NCBI GenBank assembly: GCA_960531495.1
Contig: OY482866.1
Location: forward strand, 3,897,201 to 3,961,200
Reading direction: 5' to 3'
Source: Zeus faber
Lineage: Eukaryota; Chordata; Actinopteri; Zeiformes; Zeidae
DNA: 64,000 nt
Below, in pieces: positions 1 to 62,563 of the stretch; position 1 is the stretch's first letter, and every line of letters begins with the position of its first letter. Under the pieces are notes generated by a model, which was not told where the DNA came from, made no database searches, and saw only the letters and a program-made list of their open reading frames with translations. The position numbers and the translations under genes are program-made.

Positions 1-907
1 CGTCTTTGTAGATTTATAGAACGCATATGATTGGGTGCTGAGAGAGGAAGTGTGGTATTGCATGAGGAAGTCAGGGTGGCAGAGAAGTACGTTAGAGTGG
101 TACAGGATATGTATGAGGGCAGTCAGACAGTAGTAAGGTGCGCAGTAGGCGTGATGAAGGCATTCAAAGTGGAGGTGGGATTGCATCAAGGATCAGCTCT
201 GAACCCTTTTCTGTTTGCAATGGTGATGGACAGGTTAACAGATGAAATCAGGCAGGAGTCTCTGTGGACTATGATGTTCGCGGATGACATTATGATCTGT
301 AGTGAAAGTAGGGAGCAGGTTGAGGAGAGCTTGCAGAAGTGGAGGCATGCATTAGAGAGAAGAGGAATGAATGAGAGTACATGTAGGGTGGAGTGGGTGG
401 AGAAGAGTGTCCAGAGTGATCTGTGACAGAAGGTTCCAGCAAGAGTGAAAGGGAAGGTCTAAATGACGGTAGTGAGACCAGCTATGTTGTACGGTTTAGA
501 GGCGGTGGGACTGACAGTAAGACAGGTGGCTGGACTGGAGGTGGCAGACTTGAGGATGTTGAGATTTTCATTGGGAGTGACAAGGATGGACAGGATTAAG
601 AATGAGTACATTAGAGGGACAGCACAGGTTGTACAGTTTGGTGGAAAAGTGAGAGAGGCCAGATTGAGATGGTTTGGACACATACAGTATGTAGGAGAGA
701 TGAGAGTTACATTGAGAGAAGGATGCTGAGGATGGAGCTGACAGGTAAGAGGAAAAGAGGAAGGGCAAAGAGAAGGTTTATGGATGTGGTGAGGAAGGAC
801 ATGCAGGCGGTTGGTGTAAGGGAGGAAGATGCACAGAACAGAAGGTATTGGAGGCAGATGATCCGCTGTGGCGACCCCTAATGGGAGCAGCCGAAAGAGA
901 AAGAAGA
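1..907 (+). mobile_element. RTE-like LINE, 3' part (left copy)
   Basis: Decayed reverse-transcriptase C-terminal half of a non-LTR retrotransposon. Frames covering 31-426 and 463-881 hold the RT active-site neighbourhood (TMMFADDIMICSESREQVEE) and, farther on, the C-terminal stretch (MLRFSLGVTRMDRIKNEYIR; LRWFGH; RRYWRQMIRCGDP). The open frame is broken, so it is non-coding. It ends in the typical 3' tail around 880-907 (CGACCCCTAATGGGAGCAGCC, then A-rich). The left end lies outside the window. Clade call (RTE) is from the C-terminal RxRWxD-like region and tail and is moderately sure. Confidence 0.8.
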
Positions 908-1285
908 TCCATGTATCATTCGACAATTTCATATCCGATTTAGAATCCAAAATCAGACGTTATTGATTTTCTTCCGCATGGAAGACCATGAAATGTTTGT
1001 GAGACGAGTGTAGAGATGCTCCGTGGAGAGCACAGTGGCGAACCTCCATGCTCCCCACCCGGCTCTGAGCCGCTCCCCACTGCTGAAGGACCAGTGCGCG
1101 CACCGGGTGGTGCACAGTTGCACATGCTGCCGGTGCTCCATGCTGGTTCTCCTGTAGTTTTGGGTCGTTAATGAACGATCTGTTTCTTTTGAACGGCTCA
1201 AAACACTTTTGTTTCAAGTTTTACAGTTTAATGTCACTGTTTGTTTCTACTGTGTTGTTCCCAATCACACTGGCATCATGACACG
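908..1285. repeat. Unclassified block co-duplicated with the LINE (left copy)
   Basis: About 380 bp of moderately GC-rich sequence directly after the LINE tail. It carries short antisense open frames only. The same block follows the second LINE copy at 6694-7073 with only a few substitutions, so LINE plus block move as one unit. I do not recognise the family. Confidence 0.6.
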
Positions 1286-4200
1286 CCCCTTCAATAGCCC
1301 AATGTCAGCGTCAATCTCCGGCAGGTGAACATGTCTCAAGTGAGGCCATCTCTGAAGATCCTTCTGTCTCGGGATATTTCCATTGTAAACAGGCATACAC
1401 GCCTGTGTGTAAGCCTTGGGAAGTTCACAGAAGTGCTCCTCATTCAATCCGGCCACTTCCAGTCCTGGCACACTGTAGCTAGGAACAACTTTCTCTTGGC
1501 CCATTGTCCGCAGGAGAATATGTACCTTCCTTCCTGTAAGGTTAAGTTTGTGCATTAAAGCTTCGGTACAGAACACAGCGGAACTTCCTGGGTCCAAGAA
1601 AGCATATGTGGTGACAATTTTACTGCCCTTCTTGGATTTCACATGTACTGGTACAATAGGGAATTTACAATCGTCACCAGCCCCAGTAAGGCCACTTGAT
1701 ACTAGCGTACTGTCCACTGATATCCCTGGTTCTCTCACAGATTGGTCAGAGTCTTTGTCCTTCTCTCTCGGAGTGATGTGAAGTACGGTAGGATGTCTTA
1801 GACCACATGTTCCACAGGCAATGTCAGTTTACGGCAATGTTTGCTTAAATGACCAATACATAAACAGCCGAAACATACCCCCTTTTCTCTCAAGAAGCCA
1901 ATCTTCTCTTTATGAGGTCTTTTACCCAACTGGGGGCACGAATCCAATACATGTCGTTCTCCACAGCAAAGACATTCTTTCCTTACTGAAACATGTTCCT
2001 TCTCTTTAGTTTCAAACTGAGTTGTGGACTTCACAGGGCTCACAGTAGTGACAAAGCTAGTTCCTTTCATTCCCGTTTGTGGTGGTGGTGTATATTTGCT
2101 CCCACTTTTAGTTATGATTGGTGGTGGAGCATCCTGTATGTTTCCAAAGATTGGGTCGGTCAAGATCTTCACTTGTTTCCCAATAAAACTTGTGATATCC
2201 ATAAATGTAGCTCTGCACTTTTGTTTTTCCTGTAACTCGCATGCTGCGTTCCTCCACTTGTCGCCGTATTTGTATGGCAGTTTCCTTATGATGGTCAGCA
2301 TGTTTTCAGCCATGTTCAGCTCATGCAAATACTCCACCTCTTCCATGGCGTTAGAGCAGCCCTTAAGGAAAAGGCTGTACTCTTGAAGAGCTTTCACATC
2401 TTCATTCTTAATAGGCGGCCATGACAGGGCCTTGTCCATGTATGCTGATGCAATTTTTTGCTCATTTCCAAATTGCTCTCTCACTAGAGCTTTTGCTTTT
2501 GCATACCCTCTTGCAGGGTCCAGTTGCTGGCAGCTCCTTACCAGTTCCATAGGAAGACCTTTTGTGTGCTGCTCCAGGTAATATAAACGATCACTGAAAT
2601 TCTTGGTATTGTTTTCCACTCCGTTTTCGAAAGCCTTCATAAAAGCATGGTATTTTAATGGATCTCCATCAAAGATGGGTACCTCCCTTTTAGGCAATGA
2701 TGACATGCATTGTTGCTGTATCAATAGGGTTGTGATTTCATTTTGTTGCCGCATAATGCCCAGCATGTCATTTTGGTAGTCATTTGCATATTCAGAATCA
2801 ACATTTGCATGGTAAGTATTGGCAGTTGACACACATTGCATTGGTGCATATTCATGAGAGCTTTGCTGAAGTGCGCGTGACTTAGGATCCGAGCGCATAG
2901 CTGTCAGAGGCTGTGATTTTGAATGAATGAGCTGAGAGTCTTTAGGCTTTGTTCCTGTGTTTGCATGATTTTGTGACATTTTTGGTGTGAATGGATTTGC
3001 ATTGGCACTGAGGGTTTGTGGTTTTCCTTGTGCCTTTTCCACATAAGAAGTCATTCCATCCCCATGATTTGCTTTAGAAGATTTTCCACTAATGACACTT
3101 TGCGTTTTCAACACATTTGATTTGGCCATTTGTACTGCAATCCCCTCATCCAGTTGCTGTTGCTCTTTCCTTTTTCGCAACATTTCCTCCTCGGCTTCCA
3201 GCGCATGTTTGTCCTTTAACAGTTTCTGTTTGATCTGTAATGCTGCCAAATCAGCTTGAGCCTTTAAACATGCAGATGAAACTTTTGAGACAGATGAAAC
3301 TTTAGAGGCAGTAGATTTTCTCCCGACATTTGACACTGTCATTTGGGTGCACATCATCATCATCATGCATTATGATTACTGATGCGGGCCTGGCCTGTTC
3401 ATTCACACTTTCAGGTTCCAACTGTGCACTCGTTTTTCCTTTCCAATTTAGGCTATTTGTGCCATTAAACAACACATCCACATTCCACAGTGAAAGGACA
3501 CTTATTCAGAAATCATCATCATTTTCGGTATTCACACATCAGCGCAGCAGCGCAGTTAAAGAGACCAGCGGAGTTAAAGAGACCAGCGGAGATTCCTTTG
3601 TTATAGCTGCAGCAGAGTATCTTAGCCAACTTTAACTCTCTGAGCGTCAACTCAACCCTTGATCAGGTATTCACTTCGTCCCCAATGGACTATATATATG
3701 CAGTGTTCCTTCCATTAAACAGCTTACAATTGTACCTGACTTTCAAGGATGACTTTGACCGTGGGCTCAGGAAAGTTTGTTGTCAGCTGTTCCTCTGTCT
3801 GTATCGCCGCCCGGCTTTCGTTCATTCCTGTCCGCTTGATCCGTGTTTGATTTCTTCTGCTGATGTTGCCTTGATGCCGTCGATAATACCGTACATTTTC
3901 GTTGACAATTGTATGCGACTCCAAAACGAACTAAATAAGCCGCTGAGAGGCGATGATAAGGGGCCTATTGTCCGACGCGCTTCTAAACAAACAAATGTCG
4001 ATGCGCTGAATCCAACGAATGCGTTTAAGGGTGTTTATTAAATCAACATAAGGAAACTTAAATAAACGGTGCCTTTAACTCGTAATACAGCGATCAAAAC
4101 AAATAAACGAAATCAAACTAAAGCGGTCAAGGAAAGTGTGGGTTCCCCAAACACCCCCTCTCACTCTGATTCTCAGCAGGAGATCAGCTGGTGCCTTTTA

Positions 4201-4374
4201 AAGTGACGCCCATATGCCTGTCAATCATTCATCCCACACCCGTGATAGTAAACTCATTCATTGACCAAATACAACCCAAAACATAATCATAATAACTCAT
4301 AATAAATTCATATACAATAAACCTGATAATAATAAATCAATTAATAGCAAACCAATTCATGGCTCCTACACATT
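1286..4374 (-). mobile_element. BEL/Pao LTR retrotransposon fossil: LTR, gag and protease part
   Basis: Antisense virus-like fossil. Reading leftwards there is an LTR-like block at about 4010-4374 (starts TG, contains AATAAA, ends CA). A leader follows, then a gag region at about 1798-3366 with an N-terminal coiled coil, a Pao-type gag core and two zinc knuckles (CLCCGERHVLDSC; CFGCLCIGHLSKHC). A retropepsin-like region at about 1265-1738 carries FLDPGSSAVFCTE. The pol part is absent here: the element stops abruptly at the boundary with the duplicated LINE block. Broken; age moderate. Confidence 0.8.
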
Positions 4375-4582
4375 CTCTTTTATTATGTTTCATTATGTTT
4401 TTATACAATATTTGTTATTTACAAATATATTTTTCTTATTTAAAAACACGGGGTTTGGGGCTGGAACGGATTAATGGACTTTCAATTAATTTCCATGGGG
4501 AAAATTGATTTGCTGTACGAGCAGATTGAATTACGAGCTCTGTCACGGAACGAATTCAACTCGTAAGTCAAGGTACCACCGT
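4375..4582. repeat. Short interspersed repeat, unclassified
   Basis: AT-rich stretch leading into a motif (about 4445-4582, ending ...GTCAAGGTACCACCGTG) of a kind I know as recurrent in vertebrate genomes. No coding content. Family not assigned. Confidence 0.4.
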
Positions 4583-4862
4583 GTAGCTTTTTGCTGTCAT
4601 ACGTTTCACCGCCACAACAACCCCGTCGCGTAGTGAAGAGCGTGGGCCCGTGTTCTCCCCTTCGGCCCCGCTGGTGTCTTCGCAGAACACCAACGCGTTC
4701 CGGGGAGTGAGACGCCTGATCCCGGGTAGCTCGGCCGAGTTTGTCCCCGTCGGTGTCGCCGATCTCCAGCGAAACGTGAGTCGTATCCCGACGCACTTTG
4801 ACCAATTCAGCCGCAGCGTCAGAAGAACCGGGCGGGAAGTATTGACACGTATCACGGAAGGT
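4583..4862. other. GC/CpG-rich block; possible untranslated first exon region
   Basis: Markedly GC- and CpG-rich island in AT-rich surroundings, upstream of acox3. On the + strand it holds a consensus splice donor (AAC|GTGAGT at 4776). That would suit a non-coding first exon, because the first coding exon of acox3 is preceded by a splice acceptor. On the - strand a short frame contains DGVVVAVKRM, reminiscent of the beta-3 lysine motif of protein kinases, which could mark a decayed kinase fragment instead. Neither reading is proven. Confidence 0.3.
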
Positions 4863-5381
4863 TTTAAATTATTTATCTATTTATTTATTTAGAGAGCTAT
4901 TCTTAAAGATGTGCAAACACAGGTCATTCCAAAATGTCGTTGTTACTAAACAATTATATGAAAGAAAGTGATGAATCAATGTTTCGACACTATTCATACA
5001 AAAAAAACCCTTCAAGAACTATTGGAAAATTTGGATGGAATTGAATTTACAGGGTAAACATTTTGAAGTGGACTTGTGCTTTATGTGAAATGCAACACTT
5101 ATAATGTAGCAATCACGCCTTTCTCCAGGATAAGTCCTCAATATGTGTTCTCCAGGTAAATGTACCTTTTGGGGTTATTTTATTAATATTTAAAAAAAAT
5201 TGGTGTACATGTTTATTATTACATTTTCTGTCAGATATTTCACATCCATCTAGCTGTAATTAGGGTGAGGTTGGAATTTGGCCAAGATGAGAGGGAGTTT
5301 ATTTGGTAAGTTATTACATTTCAAAAGAAAATGAAGGCCACTGGCGAAAACAAATTGTATTTATCTCCTTTGCGGTTTGCT
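4863..5381. other. AT-rich spacer, nothing recognised
   Basis: AT-rich sequence with short homopolymers. No open frame, known repeat or RNA gene seen. Confidence 0.5.
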
Positions 5382-5510
5382 CGGGCAAACAGGTTTTGTT
5401 TAAACAAAGAGCGAAATGCGTAAACAAAACCTGTTTGCCCGGTTTTGTTTACATGTTTCACTCTTAATAATTACCTCATTACCTCATTACAAAACATGTA
5501 AACAATACCG
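5382..5510. repeat. Two adjacent hairpins sharing a TTTGTTTA motif
   Basis: Hairpin 1 has perfect 21-bp arms at 5382-5402 and 5421-5441 with an 18-nt loop. Hairpin 2 has 19-bp arms (one mismatch) at 5440-5458 and 5492-5510. The second starts on the last bases of the first. It may be a short foldback MITE. Confidence 0.75.
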
Positions 5511-5522
5511 GGTAAACAAAAC

Positions 5523-6693
5523 GAGAGGCCTTTCTGCCGGAGAAGAAGTGTACTGGTATGCATCTTCAAGAATAAGGGAGATGTACAGAGCTGTAGTAAC
5601 TACAGGGGAATAAAGTTGACCAGCCACAGCATGAAGCTATGGGAAAGGGTAGTGGAGGCTAGGTTAAGAGGAGAGGTGGGGATCAGCGAGCAGCAGTATG
5701 GTTTCATGCCAGGAAAGAGTACTACAGTTGCAATGTTTGCTATAAGAATACTGATGGAAAAATAGAGGGAAGGCCAGAGGGAGTTGCACTGCGTCTTTGT
5801 AGATTTATAGAACGCATATGATTGGGTGCTGAGAGAGGAAGTGTGGTATTGCATGAGGAAGTCGGGGTGGCAGAGAAGTACGTTAGAGTGGTACAGGATA
5901 TGTATGAGGGCAGTCAGACAGTAGTAAGGTGCGCAGTAGGCGTGATGAAGGCATTCAAAGTGGAGGTGGGATTGCATCAAGGATCAGCTCTGAGCCCTTT
6001 TCTGTTTGCAATGGTGATGGACAGGTTAACGGATTAAATCAGGCAGGAGTCTCTGTGGACTATGATGTTCGCGGATGACATTATGATCTGTAGTGAAAGT
6101 AGGGAGCAGGTTGAGGAGAGCTTGCAGAAGTGGAGGCATGCATTAGAGAGAAGAGGAATGAATGAGAGTACATGTAGGGTGGAGTGGGTGGAGAAGAGTG
6201 TCCAGAGTGATCTGTGACAGAAGGTTCCAGCAAGAGTGAAAGGGAAGGTCTAAATGACGGTAGTGAGACCAGCTATGTTGTACAGTTTAGAGGCGGTGGG
6301 ACTGACAATAAGACAGGTGGCTGGACTGGAGGTGGCAGACTTGAGGATGTTGAGATTTTCATTGGGAGAGACAAGGATGGACAGGATTAAGAATGAGTAC
6401 ATTAGAGGGACAGCACAGGTTGGACAGTTTGGTGGAAAAGTGAGAGAGGCCAGATTGAGATGGTTTGGACATGTGTGTAGGAGAGATGAGAGTTACATTG
6501 AGAGAAGGATGCTGAGGATGGAGCTGACAGGTAAGAGGAAAAGAGGAAGGCCAAAGAGAAGGTTTATGGATGTGGTGAGGAAGGACATGCAGGCGGTTGG
6601 TATAAGGGAGGAAGATGCACAGAACAGAAGGTATTGGAGGCAGATGATCCGCTGTGGCGACCCCTAATGGGAGCAGCCGAAAGAGAAAGAAGA
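5523..6693 (+). mobile_element. RTE-like LINE, 3' part (right copy)
   Basis: Same element as at 1-907 but with about 270 bp more on its 5' side. Fragments there read as RT sequence (CSNYRGIKLTSHSMKLWERV; QQYGFMPGKSTT). From 5791 onward it is nearly identical to the left copy. Broken by stops and small indels, e.g. TTAACGGATTAA where the left copy reads TTAACAGATGAA, and a 5-bp length difference near 6470. 5'-truncated, non-functional. It lies immediately upstream of acox3, in the same orientation. Confidence 0.8.
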
Positions 6694-7073
6694 TCCATGT
6701 ATCATTCGACAATTTCATATCCGATTTAGAATCCAAAATCAGACGTTATTGATTTTTTTCCGCATGGAAGACCATGAAATGTTTGTGAGACGAGTGTAGA
6801 GATGCTCCGTGGAGAGCACAGTGGTGAACCTCCATGCTCCCCACCCGGCTCTGAGCCGCTCCCCACTGCTGAAGGACCAGTGCGCGCACCGGGTGGTGCA
6901 CAGTTGCACATGCTGCCGGTGCTCCATGCTGGTTCTCCTGTAGTTTTGGGTCGTTAATGAACGATCTGTTTCTTTTGAACGGCTCAAAACACTTTTGTTT
7001 CAAGTTTTACAGTTTAATGTCGCTGTTTGTTTCTACTGTGTTGTTCCCAATCACACTGGCATCATGACACGCC
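6694..7073. repeat. Unclassified block co-duplicated with the LINE (right copy)
   Basis: Partner of 908-1285. Identity ends at ...GACACGCCCCTT (7073), the same point at which the left copy changes to BEL/Pao sequence (1285/1286). Confidence 0.6.
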
Positions 7074-7421
7074 CCTTTTCCAACGGTTAGGTATGTCTCT
7101 CAAAACTGTGTGTAATATATTAATCCACATATGCCAGTTCGTTCACAACTTCAAATTGGATTCTTAAATACCAATTTGAAAGCTGTAAATATTAGGAAGA
7201 TATTCACAAATGTTTTTCACTTATTTATAAATTAATTGAATGTGTTCATGGAACTTTTTTTTTTATTTGGAGAATTTGTTTGTGTATTTACAGATCCGTT
7301 TTATAGTGTAATGTGAGTTTTTTTGTGTAATGTGTGGTGGTCTACCATATGGCAAGAATGCTGGTTTATTAATTGTACTTTAATTAAGATGATACAAAGA
7401 GCTGTTTTTTTTGTCTTGCAG
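7074..7421 (+). other. acox3 upstream intron end with 3' splice site
   Basis: AT-rich non-coding stretch ending in a strong acceptor: a T-rich tract and TTGTCTTGCAG at 7411-7421, 30 nt before the start codon. This implies at least one upstream untranslated exon. The promoter is therefore not in this stretch. Confidence 0.7.
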
Positions 7422-7451
7422 AATAAGTGCCTTGGAATCCAATAAGCCATC

Positions 7452-59223
<51,772 letters not shown>

Positions 59224-60400
59224 GAATTCTAAAAGCACCTCTCCATGTTGGTCTACGAACACATCATACAGCAGGGAACCAAACTAGAATGTCCCTCTCT
59301 GTCAAGGCAACACAATGTTATAATGTTATCAACATAATTATTCAATTCCCCGCTGTTGCTTGTGCAGGGATTACCTGTCACGTGCCAAATGCTGTGACAG
59401 TCTTTTCATCTACAAATTTTGTTAACACAAAGTCTGATGCAAATCGATGGTTGTATGTTGAGTTGAATATACTTGGTTATTTAATCACAGTGGGCCTCAT
59501 TCAAGAGTGTGCATAGAAATGTTCTTAGTTTGTGCGCAGACTCATGTGACACATTTGTTCTTACCCAAATGCATATGTTAATGGTTCTCAACCATTCTAA
59601 ATAGACAGGCGCAGCTTCTACACAACATAAGCCACGGCTCCAAATACAGAACTTGGGGCTGCTCCTCAGAGGTAAAGAAAGAGGAGGAGCCGAGTAGTGC
59701 ACCATTTAGAGCTGACTGGTGCACGAGGTTTGCGCCGTAATGGAGGCAGTAATGGAGGCAACCGATGCCATCTCCCATTAGATTGCTCTTTGGTAGAAAT
59801 TTAAAATCAATTTATAAAAAATCAATTTATATAAAAGCCGTTTTTCCTCTCTTTTCCCCTCCTTTTCTTTATAAATTGGAGGCTGTTTGTAGCCATGAAG
59901 CTGATGGTGCGATGACTTGGACTGGCTGGCTGTGGTTGACCCGTTGATTGAGTCCAGATTATTACATATTTAATGATTAAATGAAAATATCAATAATTCA
60001 TAATATGAGAAGGTGCTTTCTCTTGCCAGTGGAAACCGGGTGATGAGCTGCCTAATGTAGCTGGGGGAAAATCTGGGGAAATAAACTGGTGTGGTTTATC
60101 AGTAACTTTGTATGAGTGAGGTTCAGATCAACAAGGATCAATCAGGAATATTTTAGACACACAAGCTAACTGGTGCTAGCATTTCCTTTTGGATGCTATA
60201 ACAACATACCAAATTCCTAACATTCTTCAATTTGACTTCCTGTACAAATCTTCTGGGTGGGTTAACATTTAATTGCTAACAAAGGGATATATTACATTTT
60301 AACTTGATATTGATATTTCACAATATTTGTCCTGTTTTAAATGTGTCTACAATTCCATGTGATCATGCAATAAATTTTGCATTCTTCTAGTCTTTTTGTG
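59224..60400 (+). other. acox3 3' UTR region with candidate poly(A) signals
   Basis: No open frame. Canonical AATAAA at 60080-60085 and 60369-60374; the second is followed by a T-rich stretch. Which is used cannot be told. A MITE-type terminus GGGCCTCATTCAAGAG lies at 59492-59507. Confidence 0.45.
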
Positions 60401-61590
60401 ATCCTTATTTCCCCTCATTTTTGTGTTTTAACCCATTCTAGTATCTTAGACATCTAGTTTGTCCTTCTATGGAATTCGGCATGTCATACCGTTTGGCTGA
60501 TCAACTTTGATGTTGGGGTTGAGTTAGTGTTGCTTTTGCGTGCTGAAAAAGAGGGGCATTTTTACAAATGATTCCGCAAAACACTGTGATCGCAAAATGA
60601 AGAAAGATGCCTTGAAATTTCTCATTTCATATTCTGTTGTTCAACATTTCACTTGAAGAAATCCCATGAATTAGCTACTTTTTTCTGTGAGATAGATGAC
60701 TTTGAGGAAAAACCTGTTTTCATCTAACTAATCTTACACACCAGCTAAGTTAATCTCAAAAACATTAGATTGGCTGTTTTAGCTCCACAAAGATATATAA
60801 TGACATATGCTGTACATTGGATGTGACACAAATATATTCCACTAGACTTAATATGAAGCACTCCATCTTCATACAGCCTTTACACACACACACAAACAAC
60901 AGCCTTTGTACATACAGACGATATGAATCAGTCTATTTCATGGGCCAAAAAGGTATTGTTCAATGTACATCTCAAGTTTGAGTAGTTACCATCAATGTCA
61001 TTGCTAAAATCCCTTGACAACACATCTGAGATAGTAAGATAAACCTTGCTAATGAAACTTCAACCTTCTTTCTTTCTCTTGGGATCTTGGGAGGTCTTTC
61101 TTTTTTTACCCAGCAAATCCCCCAGAACACACATCCTCTCTTAAGACTTTACTATTGAGGAACGTACAACTCTGCTGCAGCTTCTGGCTGTGCTTGAATG
61201 CAGTGGGGAAACATTTAAGCCTAGAAAAAGTGTTTTTGTGAAATCTCCCTTTCCATAACTGGAAACTCAAATTTGAAGGTCTAAAAGTTAGCATTAAACA
61301 TTACATTACAAATAAAAAAAAAATAAAAAAAACAGTTTCACAATGCTACGGCCCCCAGATGTTATAAGTCTTAAAAGTGTGAGATTGAACTTCCTAGTGT
61401 CAAAATGTGGAAGTGACTACTTTCCTGTGGAGTTCTTGTATGCCAATCCAAACAATCCATGTCTGTTTATCAGACGACATCTGTGAGTGAACACGCACAC
61501 GACGCACACCGCGTTTTAAAGGATAGCTTTGCAATTTTTCAGCCCAGGCTTTATTCAAATGTTGGTTCCCATCATTTGTATAGTGGAATG
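60401..61590. other. Downstream intergenic sequence
   Basis: No gene recognised. 61518-61560 resembles the left part of the MITE at 57078. Confidence 0.5.
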
Positions 61591-61591
61591 T

Positions 61592-62336
61592 AAAGCCCCT
61601 TTCCCACTTGCACTGAAAGCCATTAATCTACTGGCAATGTTCCGTATAGACGTCATGTGGGAAAAGGAGCCGGTGTCGATATTCTCTAAAAGTCATTCCG
61701 TGAATTTCCCAACTCTACACCCAGTTTAATTTGCGGGAAAATGCTGATACGGCTGTGAGTGGAAGTGTGAGAATGAGACATCAGATTTCCGTAAAATAGG
61801 GGTGAAGCTGAAGCCAAATAAAGCCCAAATAGTGGGTTTTTACGAATATTCAATTTGTACAAATATTTTAAAGGTTTTTGTTTTCGGGAAGAACATTGGA
61901 AAAAATGGCAATCTGATCAGAAACGTGGCGCTCGGCTGCAGAGACGAGAAACTGAAACACGACCAGTCTCTACAGAGACAGGTCTTTATATTCTTCAATT
62001 TTATTATTTTTCTTCTTCTTAGATGTGTCTTTAAGAGTTAGGGGTGCAGTGCGGGGACATTGGGCACAAGCGCTACACTTGCCACCGTCTGGGAGGGGCG
62101 GAGAGACAGGGAGCGAAGTGCTGGTCTAAAAACATAACTGATTCTGTTCCCTAATCTTGTGTGATATTAGGCACCTCCCACACTAGCGTAATGTATCCGT
62201 AACAGTCATCTATGTGGGAACAGACTTTTCCTTTAACTTTTCCATTAAGGAGGCCAGCGTGGGAATGACTACCGACTGCGTTTGCCGGATATTTTTCATC
62301 CAGCAATGTTGCATATTTCATGTGGGAAAGGGGCTT
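61592..62336. mobile_element. Harbinger-like non-autonomous element
   Basis: Terminal repeats AAGCCCCTTTCCCAC (left, about 61593-61607) and GTGGGAAAGGGGCTT (right, 62322-62336), both flanked by TAA-type bases, as in PIF/Harbinger (3-bp TWA duplications). About 745 bp, no transposase. Confidence 0.65.
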
Positions 62337-62563
62337 AAGTTTGGGCACCCAAGGTCGAAATGCATGTTACAATGAACATCAAAGTGAACGGAAACTGACC
62401 TGACCTCTACAGTAAATCATATAAAGTCAAATATGACACCTTTCTTCTTCTTCCTTTATTACATTTTTTGGTTTCTAAATAATTAAGGAAAAAGGCCCTG
62501 TGCAAAAGTTTGGAAAACCTTCTGCATTATTGATGATAACTATTTTACAGATGATTAATGAGA
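62337..62563. other. Spacer
   Basis: Nothing recognised. Confidence 0.5.

Noticed and set aside
4568-4855. Kinase-like VVVAVKRM in an antisense frame
   Set aside because: Only one short motif; no glycine loop, HRD or DFG segment nearby. Kept as a possibility in the feature note but not called a gene.
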